Shown: piece by piece, positions 16,821 to 25,573 of the stretch
How the letters are laid out: each line of letters begins with the position of its first letter
Numbering within the stretch: position 1 is the first letter of the stretch
Assembly: GCA_002309835.1 (NCBI GenBank)
Contig: DBYL01000025.1
Coordinates: 8,392-51,738 of the forward strand
Direction: 5' to 3'
DNA from: Bacteroidales bacterium UBA1187
GTDB taxonomy: Bacteria > Bacteroidota > Bacteroidia > Bacteroidales > Paludibacteraceae
Length of the DNA: 43,347 nt
Program-made: the position numbers and the translations under genes
Notes under the pieces: model-generated
What the model was told of the DNA's origin: nothing
Databases searched by the model: none
What the model saw: the letters and a program-made list of their open reading frames with translations, nothing else

Positions 16821-18124
16821 GCACACACTTGGCTAAACTGCTGAGCCGCGAGAACATGGAGATCAGTCTTTTGGACGAACGAGAAGACCGTCTGGGGGAT
16901 CTGAGTGCCAACTACGACATGCTGACCAAAGTCGGTAACCCCACCTCTATCCACGATCAACGCGAGATAGGCGTACCGGGCTGTGACCTTTTCATCTCCG
17001 TTACTCCGCATGAGACGGAGAACATGACGGCGTGTCTGATCGCTAACTCTCTGGGTGCGAAACGTACCCTCGCCCGTATCGATAATTACGAATATCTGCT
17101 TCCGGAGAATAAGAAATTCTTTGAGAACATGGGTCTCAACCATCTTATCTACCCGGAGGTGCTGGCAGCTAACGAGATCGAAGAGAGCTTGCGTACCAAC
17201 TGGATGCGATACCATCTTCATCTGGCGCAAGGTGCACTCGAGTTATGCGTCATCAAGGTGCGCGCCACGGCTACGAAAGTGATCGGGAAGACGTTCTCGT
17301 CCGGTGTATATAACCACGGCAAGTACCGTATTGTAGCTATCAAGCGCGAACAGGAGACGCTTATCCCGCGTGGTTTGGACGCAGTGCATGAAGGCGACCT
17401 CGTCTATTGTGTCTGCCCCAAAGAGAACATGGAGTTCCTCCGCGAGGAGCTCGGTAAACCCAAACGCGAAATCAAGAACGTCATCTTCTTCGGAGGTGAC
17501 CGCGTCACGCGTAAGGCGGCTACCGAACTGACCGATGAGATGAATATCAAGATCATCGAGAAAGATCGCGAGCTATGCAATATCCTGAGCGAGAAAGTGC
17601 CGAACGCGCTAATCATCAACGCCGACGGCTCCGATATGGACGTGCTCAAAGAAGAAGGTATCCAGGATGCGGACGCTTTCGTAGCCGTGACGGACAGTAG
17701 CGAAGCGAATATCTTCGCGTGTCTGGCTGCCAAGCGTTTTGGCGTCCGTAAGACCATCGCCGAGGTGGAGAACCTCGATTACATCCCGATGGCCGAAGGT
17801 TTGGATATCGGTACGGTACTCAATAAGAAAACCATCGCCGCAAGTTATATCTACCAGATGTTGCTGGATGCGTCCGTGCGCGGCGTGCATAATCTCACCA
17901 GTGCGGACGCGGAAATCGTGGAATTCATTGCGAGCGAAGGATCTGCAGTCACGCGTCATCGTGTGAAGAGCCTTGACCTGCCTGATGAAGCGAATATAGG
18001 CGGTATTGTACGTGCAGGAGAAGGTATCCTCGTCAACGGTGAGACGCAAATCATTGCCGGTGACCTGGTTGTTGTCTTCTGCAAGAGTCATGTGATACGT
18101 AACTTAGAGCGATTATTTAAATGA
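16787..18124 (+). CDS. trkA: Trk potassium uptake system regulatory protein TrkA
   Basis: A 445-residue peripheral membrane protein with two tandem RCK units, each a Rossmann (TrkA-N) and a TrkA-C domain. The first nucleotide motif is intact: GAGEVG at residues 7-12. The second, FGGDRVTRKAA at 235-245, lacks the usual GxGxxG glycines, so the second site may bind nucleotide poorly; this is also seen in some TrkA relatives. TrkA binds NAD(H)/ATP and gates TrkH. It overlaps trkH by four bases (ATGA). The start at 16787 is supported by MRIVIAGAGEVG, the canonical N-terminus. Confidence 0.95.
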   Translation: MRIVIAGAGEVGTHLAKLLSRENMEISLLDEREDRLGDLSANYDMLTKVGNPTSIHDQREIGVPGCDLFISVTPHETENMTACLIANSLGAKRTLARIDNYEYLLPENKKFFENMGLNHLIYPEVLAANEIEESLRTNWMRYHLHLAQGALELCVIKVRATATKVIGKTFSSGVYNHGKYRIVAIKREQETLIPRGLDAVHEGDLVYCVCPKENMEFLREELGKPKREIKNVIFFGGDRVTRKAATELTDEMNIKIIEKDRELCNILSEKVPNALIINADGSDMDVLKEEGIQDADAFVAVTDSSEANIFACLAAKRFGVRKTIAEVENLDYIPMAEGLDIGTVLNKKTIAASYIYQMLLDASVRGVHNLTSADAEIVEFIASEGSAVTRHRVKSLDLPDEANIGGIVRAGEGILVNGETQIIAGDLVVVFCKSHVIRNLERLFK

Positions 18125-19569
18125 CCCGACTGTTCAACTGGCGCATAGTATTTAAGACCATGGGCGTGCTTACCACGCTCGAAGCATTCTTTATGCTGGC
18201 TCCTACCTTCGCTGCCTGGTGGTATCACGAACCGGATCTCGGGGCTTGGATTATATCCAGCGTCATCACGTGGATCAGCAGTTGGTGGATGCTAGGTGCC
18301 GGTCGTAAAGCAGAGAAAAGGGTAGGCGAACGCGAAGGATATATCATCGTAGCCTCTGTATGGATCGTCTATTCAATCTTCGGTATGTTGCCTTATTGGC
18401 TAAGTGGCACTCTGCCTTCCATCACAGACGCATGGTATGAGACCATGGCGGGCTTTACCACTACCGGTTCAACCGTCTTTACCGATGTAGCGGCGCAGAC
18501 GCACTCCGTCCTCCTATGGCGCGCTCTGTCGCAGTGGATCGGAGGTATGGGTATCATCGTGCTCAGTGTCGCTATCCTACCGATGTTCGGACTCGGAGGT
18601 ATGCAGCTCTATAGCGCCGAAGTGACGGGCGTTAGTTATGAGAAACTCAGTCCGCGCATCGCGGATACAGCCAAGCATATGTGGCTCACCTATATCGGTC
18701 TAACCATCGCAGAAGGACTGCTGTTATGGCTCTTTGGTATGGACCGTTTTGATGCCCTCTGTCATGCCTTGGCGACGATCTCAACGGGAGGTTTTGCTAC
18801 CCATAACGACAGCGTCATCGCTTTCGGACCGGCTATCCAGTGGACGATACTTATCTTCATGCTCCTCTCGGGTATTAACTTCACCCAACTCATCTATCTC
18901 TTCCGCGGAAAACCGCAACGTATGTTCCATGACGAGGAGACGCGCTGGTACGTAAGTGCTTGTCTGGTGGCAGGTATCGCCCTGTCGGTAGGTCTGCTGA
19001 TTCACACGCATATGTGGTCAAGCATCCGCATCGGCCTCTTCACGGCCGTGGCTACGATCACCAGTACGGGCTTCGTGGCTTCGGATTATATGGTGTGGCC
19101 ACCGCTCTTATGGGTAATCGTCTTCTTCTTGATGTTTACCGGAGGTGCTTCCGGTTCAACGGCAGGAGGTGTCAAATGGGTGCGCATCGCTATCTTCGCA
19201 AAGTCTGCTTTAGCGGAACTCAAACGACGTATACATCCGAACGCAGTTATTCCTGTGCGTTTTAACGGGCACACACTCCGTGAGCAAACGACGGGTAACG
19301 TCATGGCATTCATGTTCTTTTATATCTCCATCATCGTGCTTGCTACCATTTGGTTCTGTGCCTGTGGCATCGGTTTCGATGAATCGCTCGGTATAGCTGT
19401 ATCGATGATAGGTAACGTCGGCGTTTCAATCGGTCAATGGGGCTCCAGCGGTTGCTATGCCGCAATGCCGGCTGCGGCTAAATGGGCCGCCACTTTTGTG
19501 ATGCTTATCGGTCGTCTGGAGATATTCACGGTCCTGCTGCTCTTCAGTAGAGCTCTTTGGAAAAAGTAA
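18121..19569 (+). CDS. trkH: Trk potassium uptake channel TrkH
   Basis: A 482-residue integral membrane protein of the Trk/Ktr/HKT superfamily with four pore repeats. Selectivity-filter segments are visible as TTTGSTVFTD, TISTGGFATHN, TITSTGFVASDY and NVGVSIGQWG. It transports K+ across the inner membrane together with TrkA, encoded just upstream and overlapping. The C-terminus ends normally in a hydrophobic helix (EIFTVLLLFSRALWKK). The SGNH gene follows after one base, so the whole run is probably one transcript. Confidence 0.95.
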   Translation: MTRLFNWRIVFKTMGVLTTLEAFFMLAPTFAAWWYHEPDLGAWIISSVITWISSWWMLGAGRKAEKRVGEREGYIIVASVWIVYSIFGMLPYWLSGTLPSITDAWYETMAGFTTTGSTVFTDVAAQTHSVLLWRALSQWIGGMGIIVLSVAILPMFGLGGMQLYSAEVTGVSYEKLSPRIADTAKHMWLTYIGLTIAEGLLLWLFGMDRFDALCHALATISTGGFATHNDSVIAFGPAIQWTILIFMLLSGINFTQLIYLFRGKPQRMFHDEETRWYVSACLVAGIALSVGLLIHTHMWSSIRIGLFTAVATITSTGFVASDYMVWPPLLWVIVFFLMFTGGASGSTAGGVKWVRIAIFAKSALAELKRRIHPNAVIPVRFNGHTLREQTTGNVMAFMFFYISIIVLATIWFCACGIGFDESLGIAVSMIGNVGVSIGQWGSSGCYAAMPAAAKWAATFVMLIGRLEIFTVLLLFSRALWKK

Positions 19570-19570
19570 T

Positions 19571-20866
19571 ATGCGGCCGTATAAAGTTCTCATCTTTATA
19601 GCCTGTGTGATGGCTGGTTTGGCAGCGCTCTGTGTAGTGCTGCCGGGACGTGTTGCGTGGGGGGAGAAAGAACTGCATTGGCCTACATTAGCGCAGGTAT
19701 TGGAGATTTCTACCGACACCTTAGCATCTATGGAGATCGACTCCATTGCGCTTGAGGAGTTTCCGGAATACGAAGACTCCGTACCTGCTACACCTCAGTA
19801 TGTTGCTCCTCCAACCGTACATGTCGATTCCGTCACGGACAGTCGCATCTTCCTATCCGCTTTCTATGCTTCGTTAGCAGAGACGAGCCATAAGACCGTG
19901 CGCATCCTGCATTACGGCGACAGTCAGATAGAAGAAGACCGCATGACGCAGCAGATACGCGAAGCGTTTCAAAGCCGTTACGGCGGTGCCGGCTGCGGAC
20001 TCATGCCGCTGGCGCAGACTATCCCAAGTCTGGCTGTCAAGCAGCGATTGATGATGAACGACCGTTTCGTCACGCCTGCTCAAGGACCACGAAGGTACAT
20101 GGTATATGCACCCAAACGCGACCAGCGCGCAGACGGGCTCTACGGACCCATGGGACAAGTGGCTGTGATGAACGACAGTCTCGTACACGGAAGCGAAGAA
20201 ATCACGGCTATTTGTACACCGCTCTATAAAGGCCCTCTATACACGCGATGGAAAGTCTTCGCAGACACGTCTGTGCATTACTCCCTTGCCGGCGATACAG
20301 TCCGCTTAAGCGGTCGCGGGAACGTATACGGTCTCTCACAAGAATCCTCCGCCGGCGTGATTGTGGATAACATCCCTATGCGCGGATGCTTAGGAATCGT
20401 CTTTACGAAGATGGATCGCAATCAACTGACAACTTTCTATCGCGAGCAGAACGTACGGTTGATCATCATGCAGTTCGGCGGAAACGCTATCCCGTCTAAC
20501 CAAAACCCCGGTACGATATTCGCCATCGTTAAAGGCCTGCGCGAACAAGTGCAATACATCCATTCCTGTACTCCTGATGCCTCCATCCTTTTCATTGGCC
20601 CGAGCGACATGCTCACGCAGATTGACGGAGAATGGCAGACCTATCCGATGGTGCCGTACATGGACCGTCTGTTACGCAAGATGGCCCTCGAAGAGAATAT
20701 CGCTTATTTCAGTCTCTATCGATGGATGGGAGGTAGTGGTAGCATGGCGCGCTGGCAAGAGATAGGTCTGGCCGGAAGCGACGGTGTCCATTTCCAACGT
20801 AGCGGTGCCCGCAAAGCCGGCAATGCCGTGGCAAACTGGATATTAGAAGGAATGAGCAATGAGTGA
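19571..20866 (+). CDS. Membrane-anchored SGNH/GDSL hydrolase, partner of the MBOAT protein
   Basis: A 431-residue protein with an N-terminal membrane anchor (about residues 5-27) and a periplasmic SGNH fold. Block I is HYGDSQ with Ser118, the glycine/asparagine block is QFGGNAIP, and block V is SDGVHF with Asp404 and His407. Such proteins are encoded with MBOAT acyltransferases and transfer or remove acetyl groups on extracytoplasmic polymers, as AlgJ/AlgX or PatB do. The gene overlaps the following MBOAT gene by eight bases, strongly suggesting joint function. The target polymer (peptidoglycan, capsule or lipopolysaccharide) is not revealed. Confidence 0.85.
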   Translation: MRPYKVLIFIACVMAGLAALCVVLPGRVAWGEKELHWPTLAQVLEISTDTLASMEIDSIALEEFPEYEDSVPATPQYVAPPTVHVDSVTDSRIFLSAFYASLAETSHKTVRILHYGDSQIEEDRMTQQIREAFQSRYGGAGCGLMPLAQTIPSLAVKQRLMMNDRFVTPAQGPRRYMVYAPKRDQRADGLYGPMGQVAVMNDSLVHGSEEITAICTPLYKGPLYTRWKVFADTSVHYSLAGDTVRLSGRGNVYGLSQESSAGVIVDNIPMRGCLGIVFTKMDRNQLTTFYREQNVRLIIMQFGGNAIPSNQNPGTIFAIVKGLREQVQYIHSCTPDASILFIGPSDMLTQIDGEWQTYPMVPYMDRLLRKMALEENIAYFSLYRWMGGSGSMARWQEIGLAGSDGVHFQRSGARKAGNAVANWILEGMSNE

Positions 20867-22625
20867 TTTTCTACACCACATATTAGCCTTTGATGCAGAT
20901 AGCCCGCTGCTCTTCACCCAGTTTTATTTCTGGGCGTTCTTCGCGTTGGTGTTTGCGGTCTTTGCGCTGATTATGGAAGCGGTGCCTGACCGGCTGGGCA
21001 ATAAGAAGTTGCATCTTCGTAACATCTACTTGTTCTTCGTCAGTTGGTTCTTCTACTACAAGACTTCCGGGCTCTTTCTGCTGATATTGGCCTTTATCAC
21101 CCTCTCCGACTGGTTGATAGCAGGGCGTATTAAATCAGCCATCACCCATCAAAAGATCCCAATAGCGAAACTCTGGTTGACGCTCTCTGTAGTCATCGAT
21201 CTTAGTCTGCTGTTCTATTTCAAATACGCGTATTTCTTCACGAATGTCATCAATGATTTCTTAGGCACGGACGTGCGGGTATTTGATATCTTCGCGTATA
21301 TCGGTAACGGTTTTGCGCAAGCGGGACGTTTCTCCGTAGATACGATCATATTGCCGGTAGGTATCTCGTTCTATATCTTCCAGGTCATCTCGTATACCTG
21401 CGATGTATTCCGCGGCCGCATACAACCGGTCAAGAACATTCTCGACTTCGGTTTCTACGTATCTTTCTTCCCGCAGTTAGTGGCAGGGCCTATCGTGCGC
21501 GCAGAGGAGTTTATTCCGCAGTTATACAAACCGTATCGACTCAGTCGCCGCTGGTTCGGTATCGCGGTCTTCTGGATCATTAATGGCCTAGCGAAGAAGA
21601 TTATCATGTCGGATTACTTGGCGGTGAACCTGATTGACCGTGTCTTTGATAACCCGCTCCTTTTCTCGGGTTTCGAGAACCTCTTTGCAGTCTTTGCGTA
21701 TAGTCTGCAGGTCTATGCTGACTTCTCGGGGTATACCGATATAGCTATCGGCGTAGCAATGCTCATGGGTTTCTATCTGCCGATGAACTTCAACAGTCCG
21801 TATAAGTCTCAGACTCCGCAGGAGTTCTGGCGGCGTTGGCATATGTCGTTAGGTAGATGGCTCAAGACCTATCTCTATATTCCCTTAGGCGGTAACCGCA
21901 CAATCTTCGGATTTAAGGTAAAGAAACTATGGGCGGCAAATTTCAACTCGTTCATCACGCAGGTACTCGGTGGTCTTTGGCACGGCGCCAGTTGGAATTT
22001 CGTACTGTGGGGCGCCATCAACGGTGCCGGTATGATTGTGGAGAAAATATGGCGGGAGTGGAACTGGCATATTCGCTTTGCGGCGATGACCTTACTCACG
22101 TTCTGTCTCTGCGCACTTGATTACATCTTCAATCTCCCTGTATGGCGTATGTTCGCCGTGTGGGCTGCAATCGTTTGGGTAGGTACGGCTATCCGGTATA
22201 TCTATTATCTGTGTCAAGGTGCAGATAATAAGTTCACCAAAGCCATGGCGACCGCTTGGGCGATTGTTCAGACCTTTACCTTCATCACTTTCACGCGTCT
22301 CTTCTTCCGCTCTAGCAGTAACCTCGATCCGGCGACTGCTAACGAAGTAGCATGGGCAACAGCAAAGAATATGGTCAACCAGATCGGTGGCGCGTGGGAG
22401 AATGCCGTCATCTTACCTTTCCTGTGGGAATACAGGTGGGTGGTAGCGATGTTCGTAGCCGGTATGGTCATCCACTGGTTACCTACCGATTGGAAACGGC
22501 GATACAGGCTCTGGTTCAGTGCAATGCCGTTATGGCTGATGGTGATGATCGTTTGCCTCGCCATCATCGTTATCTACCAGTTCGTCACGGCAGATATGCA
22601 ACCCTTTATTTACTTCCAGTTCTAA
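20859..22625 (+). CDS. MBOAT-family O-acyltransferase (AlgI/DltB-like)
   Basis: A 588-residue polytopic membrane protein. The family core is clear: PVGISFYIFQVISYTCDVFRG, FFPQLVAGPIVRAEEFIPQL, the PYKSQTPQEFWRRWHMSLG segment and the catalytic histidine H375 in GGLWHGASWNFVLWG. Such proteins move acyl groups from a cytoplasmic donor across the inner membrane for delivery by a periplasmic partner. The adjacent SGNH protein is the obvious partner. The C-terminal part (about 470-588) adds further membrane helices and is longer than in AlgI. It is followed one base later by coaE, a gene of CoA biosynthesis; a functional link through the acyl donor is tempting but unproven. Confidence 0.92.
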   Translation: MSDFLHHILAFDADSPLLFTQFYFWAFFALVFAVFALIMEAVPDRLGNKKLHLRNIYLFFVSWFFYYKTSGLFLLILAFITLSDWLIAGRIKSAITHQKIPIAKLWLTLSVVIDLSLLFYFKYAYFFTNVINDFLGTDVRVFDIFAYIGNGFAQAGRFSVDTIILPVGISFYIFQVISYTCDVFRGRIQPVKNILDFGFYVSFFPQLVAGPIVRAEEFIPQLYKPYRLSRRWFGIAVFWIINGLAKKIIMSDYLAVNLIDRVFDNPLLFSGFENLFAVFAYSLQVYADFSGYTDIAIGVAMLMGFYLPMNFNSPYKSQTPQEFWRRWHMSLGRWLKTYLYIPLGGNRTIFGFKVKKLWAANFNSFITQVLGGLWHGASWNFVLWGAINGAGMIVEKIWREWNWHIRFAAMTLLTFCLCALDYIFNLPVWRMFAVWAAIVWVGTAIRYIYYLCQGADNKFTKAMATAWAIVQTFTFITFTRLFFRSSSNLDPATANEVAWATAKNMVNQIGGAWENAVILPFLWEYRWVVAMFVAGMVIHWLPTDWKRRYRLWFSAMPLWLMVMIVCLAIIVIYQFVTADMQPFIYFQF

Positions 22626-22626
22626 T

Positions 22627-23223
22627 ATGATTATCGGTCTCACAGGAGGAATAGGAAGCGGTAAGTCCACTATCGCACAGGGTCTCGCGCAACGCGGGTA
22701 TGCGATCTATGACTGTGACCGCGAAGCCAAACGCATCATCGCTGAAGATAAAGCGGTGCAGAAGGCTATCATTGATCTGCTGGGCGAAGACGCGTTTGTC
22801 AACGGCACCTATAACACCGCTTACGTCGCGCAACGCGTGTTCGCGAAACCGGAACTACTACAGGCACTGAATGCCATCGTTCATCCGGCGGTCGCTAAGG
22901 ACATTAAAGACCGTAAGGGCTCTAAAGAACTGCTCTTTGTCGAATCGGCCATTCTCTTTGACGCCGGTCTGGCTTCGCTCTGCGATAAGATCATCATCAT
23001 TGAAGCACCGGAAGAAGTGCGCATCGCGCGTACTCTCGCACGGGACTACCACAACGAAACGACGCAAGAGAATATAGATAAGGTACGGGCACGTATACGC
23101 GCGCAAAAGAAATCCCCTGCGAGTACCGAAGCACTGCAGGGGAACATATACACTGTCGTTAACGACGGATCATCAGTACTGAGCAGCGTCATAGACCGCG
23201 TCAGCAGCCTCGCTGCCGGCTAA
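22627..23223 (+). CDS. coaE: Dephospho-CoA kinase
   Basis: A 198-residue P-loop kinase of normal length with Walker A GLTGGIGSGKST at residues 4-15, the CDREAKR lid-side motif and VVNDGS near the C-terminus. It phosphorylates dephospho-CoA in the last step of CoA synthesis. It is the last gene of the dxs operon, one base after the MBOAT gene. Its last 51 bp overlap, in convergent orientation, the 3' end of the DJ-1 gene. A perfect terminator for the opposite strand lies inside it (23105-23142), encoding the residues SPASTEALQG here. No terminator for the plus strand is evident after the stop codon. Confidence 0.95.
   Translation: MIIGLTGGIGSGKSTIAQGLAQRGYAIYDCDREAKRIIAEDKAVQKAIIDLLGEDAFVNGTYNTAYVAQRVFAKPELLQALNAIVHPAVAKDIKDRKGSKELLFVESAILFDAGLASLCDKIIIIEAPEEVRIARTLARDYHNETTQENIDKVRARIRAQKKSPASTEALQGNIYTVVNDGSSVLSSVIDRVSSLAAG
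23105..23142 (-). terminator. Rho-independent terminator with cUUCGg loop, antisense within coaE
   Basis: On the minus strand CCCCTGC pairs with GCAGGGG, and the inner AGTGC pairs with GTACT (one G-U) around a TTCG tetraloop closed by C-G, with a single bulged C. That gives a 12-bp stem with an unusually stable loop. It is followed by ATTTCTTTT. It lies 31 nt past the DJ-1 stop codon, and so ends the pdxJ-exbBD-tonB-DJ-1 run. Confidence 0.85.
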
Positions 23224-23700
23224 ACGCTCGATGATACAGAACGCGAAGTCGGAACTCAGACCCGGACCTTTCGCGGTGATGATATTCTTCGATTCTACTA
23301 CCAATCCACCTACGTAACTCTCGCCCAACGGCTCTTGGCACCCCGGATAACAGGTAGCCTGTTTGCCTTTGAGGATACCTAACTTACCGAGCACCATCGG
23401 TGCGGCGCAGATAGCAGCTATCAGTTTATCGGCATTATTATGCTCAATAAGCAAATCGCAGAGCGCGGAACAGTCGCCTAACTTCGTCTGGCCGCCAGGG
23501 AGAATAAGCATCTCTGCATCGGAAAAATCAATTCGCTCAATCAATCCGTCTGCCTCTACGGCGATATTATGCGCACCCAGTACCATCGGGTTGCCGGTGA
23601 TAGAGACAGTCGTCAGCGCGATATTCGCGCGGCGAAGTAAGTCAATGGTGGTAATCGCTTCGATTTCTTCGAAACCGTTGTCAAGAAACAAATAGTTCAT
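23173..23700 (-). CDS. DJ-1/PfpI family protein (YajL-like)
   Basis: A 175-residue DJ-1 family protein. Start chosen at MNYLFLDNGFEEIEAI, which matches the family opening and gives conserved Glu12; the longer frame lacks support. The nucleophile elbow cysteine is Cys98 in LIAAICAAPMVLG, and ITAKGPG precedes the C-terminal helix. Family members act in oxidative-stress defence, as chaperones or as glyoxalase-like enzymes; which applies cannot be said. The ATG follows the tonB stop after one base. The 3' end overlaps coaE by 51 bp in convergent orientation. Confidence 0.9.
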   Translation of the reverse strand: MNYLFLDNGFEEIEAITTIDLLRRANIALTTVSITGNPMVLGAHNIAVEADGLIERIDFSDAEMLILPGGQTKLGDCSALCDLLIEHNNADKLIAAICAAPMVLGKLGILKGKQATCYPGCQEPLGESYVGGLVVESKNIITAKGPGLSSDFAFCIIERLAGSEAADAVYDAAQY

Positions 23701-23701
23701 A

Positions 23702-24469
23702 CTAATTGAATTTGAAATTATAGGTAATTGTTCCGATCTGATCATGATCGCCCTGTGTGAACTTAGCCTTCTTGGCCGCCTCGAGAGCGAGTTGTTGGGT
23801 TTGCTTGTCAGAAATGTTACCACCCTTAATCGTGGCGCTAATTACATTTCCGGCTGCATTGACGCGGATCTCAATAATCACACGTCCTTCTTGATTAAAT
23901 GAATTAGATGGCTGCGGAAGGGTTCCTTTGATACCACGCCCCGAGAGAGACCAACTGTTACCTCCACTCGATCCGTGGCCCACCGGGTTACCATTATTTC
24001 CGTCACCTTGGGTGTTGCCGTTTCCTCCGGTATTGGTACCGGAGGTGTTACCGAAGAGCGAACCCATAGCATTCGCTTTGGCGATGGCCTCAGCTTCTTT
24101 CTGCTTACGGGCACGTTCAGCCGCCTCGCGTTCCTCTTTCTCCTTGCGCGCACGCTCTAAGGCCAATGTCTCTTCCGCAGAGACAATGTGCTCAGGAGGC
24201 GAAGAGGGTTTGGGATTGGTTGCTACCTCAACTGGCGCTGCAGGAACAGCAGGAGCCGCTTCACTCGGCGTCTCGGCGTAAGCCGCTGCCTCACCGGTTG
24301 GTTCCTCTTCCTCAATCTCCTCCAGTTCCTCAAACGACAGTTCTAATCCGTCTTCCTGCTCAGGCACAACGGCCTTAAGCGAGAGGAACCAAAGCAATAG
24401 GAACACCAGCAGCATAACAAGCGCTGTGCCTACCGAAGCAATAATATGTCGCTGCTGCTTTTTGGTCAT
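23702..24469 (-). CDS. tonB: TonB family energy transducer
   Basis: A 255-residue inner-membrane protein. Cytoplasmic start, a single N-terminal TM helix (about residues 11-31), an acidic then Pro/Ala-rich spacer (35-95), a long charged helix rich in Arg, Lys and Glu (100-130), a Gly/Asn-rich linker (133-175) and a C-terminal TonB-like domain (EGRVIIEIRVNAAGNVISATIKGG). It couples the proton motive force harnessed by ExbB-ExbD to outer-membrane receptors. The acidic spacer with few prolines resembles TolA as well as TonB, so a TolA-like role in envelope constriction cannot be excluded. It follows exbD after three bases. Confidence 0.85.
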   Translation of the reverse strand: MTKKQQRHIIASVGTALVMLLVFLLLWFLSLKAVVPEQEDGLELSFEELEEIEEEEPTGEAAAYAETPSEAAPAVPAAPVEVATNPKPSSPPEHIVSAEETLALERARKEKEEREAAERARKQKEAEAIAKANAMGSLFGNTSGTNTGGNGNTQGDGNNGNPVGHGSSGGNSWSLSGRGIKGTLPQPSNSFNQEGRVIIEIRVNAAGNVISATIKGGNISDKQTQQLALEAAKKAKFTQGDHDQIGTITYNFKFN

Positions 24470-24472
24470 CGG

Positions 24473-24880
24473 TCATCGTTTGGTAGCCACGACCAATTTC
24501 ATATTATGTTCGTTCGCTACGTCAAGTACACGAACAACCTCTTTGTACGCTACGTCCTCATCGGCGTGCAGCGCGATATACATCGTGGTATCAGAAGCCT
24601 GAATAGTACATAAGTACCGCTCCAAGTTCTCCGGATCTACCTGCACCGGTTTATCTTTACCCACCGCCACAAAATAGTTACCGAGGTTATCGATAGACAC
24701 TTTCGCTACCTGCGGACGCGTCACTTTCTGCGCACGAGACGTAGGCAGGTTAATCTTTATATCATTGGGCGAAGACATCGTTGATGCCATGACGAAGAAC
24801 AGGAGCAAGAGGAAAATCAAGTCCGTCATCGAACTCATCGCAAACGTCGCTTCAACCCTGTTGCGTTTCTTGAGACTCAT
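24473..24880 (-). CDS. exbD: ExbD/TolR family biopolymer transport protein
   Basis: A 135-residue protein with one TM helix near residues 15-35. The TM segment carries the conserved acidic residue in SSMTDLIFLLLLFFVMA (the Asp that takes part in proton flow). A periplasmic ExbD/TolR domain follows, with INLPTSRAQ and the ending VVRVLDVANEHNMKLVVATKR. It forms the stator complex with ExbB and drives TonB or TolA. Its ATG overlaps the exbB stop by one base (TAATG). Confidence 0.92.
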   Translation of the reverse strand: MSLKKRNRVEATFAMSSMTDLIFLLLLFFVMASTMSSPNDIKINLPTSRAQKVTRPQVAKVSIDNLGNYFVAVGKDKPVQVDPENLERYLCTIQASDTTMYIALHADEDVAYKEVVRVLDVANEHNMKLVVATKR

Positions 24881-25572
24881 TATGCGGGCTCATTTAAAAG
24901 GTCCATGAATTCCATCGTGCGGCTCTCCAGCAGACGTACCACGCGGTCGATGCGGGAAACCAGATAGTTATACGCAAACATGGCAAGGATACCGACGATA
25001 AGACCACCGATAGTAGTCACCATCGCCTGGTACATACCCGTCGAGAGGGCACTCATCTCAATCATACCTCCGGAAGTCTGCGCCATGTTATAGAACGTCT
25101 GCACCATACCCAGCACCGTACCGAGGAAACCGAGCATCGGAGCACCACCGGCGATAGTAGCCATGATCACAAGGCCTTTCTCCAGCTTACCAACCTCCAG
25201 GTTACCTACGTTCTCCACAGCCACCTGTACGTCCTGCATTGGACGGCCGATACGCGTAATACCTTTCTCTACCATGTGCGCCGAAGGCGTATCGGTCTGC
25301 TTGCAGAGGTTGAGCGCCGAGTCAATCTTACCATCATGGATATAATCGCGGATGCGATCCATGAACGACTTATCCTCACGCGTAGCCTGCTTGATAACCA
25401 CCAGACGGGCGATGAAGATATAACAAGCAACAGCCAGCAATATAGCCAGGATCACCATGATCCAACCGCCATACTGGGCCATCTCCCAAAGGTTAATAGA
25501 CTCTTGAATCGGCTCTTCCGCCGTGGGAATCAACTCTTCTGCCAGAGCGATTGTGTCAATTTGAAAAAGCAT
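24880..25572 (-). CDS. exbB: MotA/TolQ/ExbB proton channel protein
   Basis: A 230-residue protein with three membrane helices: one near residues 35-55 (GWIMVILAILLAVACYIFIARL) and a conserved pair around 130-155 and 175-200 (ATIAGGAPMLGFLGTVLGMV, TTIGGLIVGILAMFAYNYL). The PMLGFLGTVLGM motif is diagnostic for the ExbB/TolQ channel. With ExbD it forms the proton-driven stator. It follows pdxJ after one base and overlaps exbD by one base, so the energy-transducing complex is expressed from the pdxJ promoter. Confidence 0.94.
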   Translation of the reverse strand: MLFQIDTIALAEELIPTAEEPIQESINLWEMAQYGGWIMVILAILLAVACYIFIARLVVIKQATREDKSFMDRIRDYIHDGKIDSALNLCKQTDTPSAHMVEKGITRIGRPMQDVQVAVENVGNLEVGKLEKGLVIMATIAGGAPMLGFLGTVLGMVQTFYNMAQTSGGMIEMSALSTGMYQAMVTTIGGLIVGILAMFAYNYLVSRIDRVVRLLESRTMEFMDLLNEPA

Positions 25573-25573
25573 A

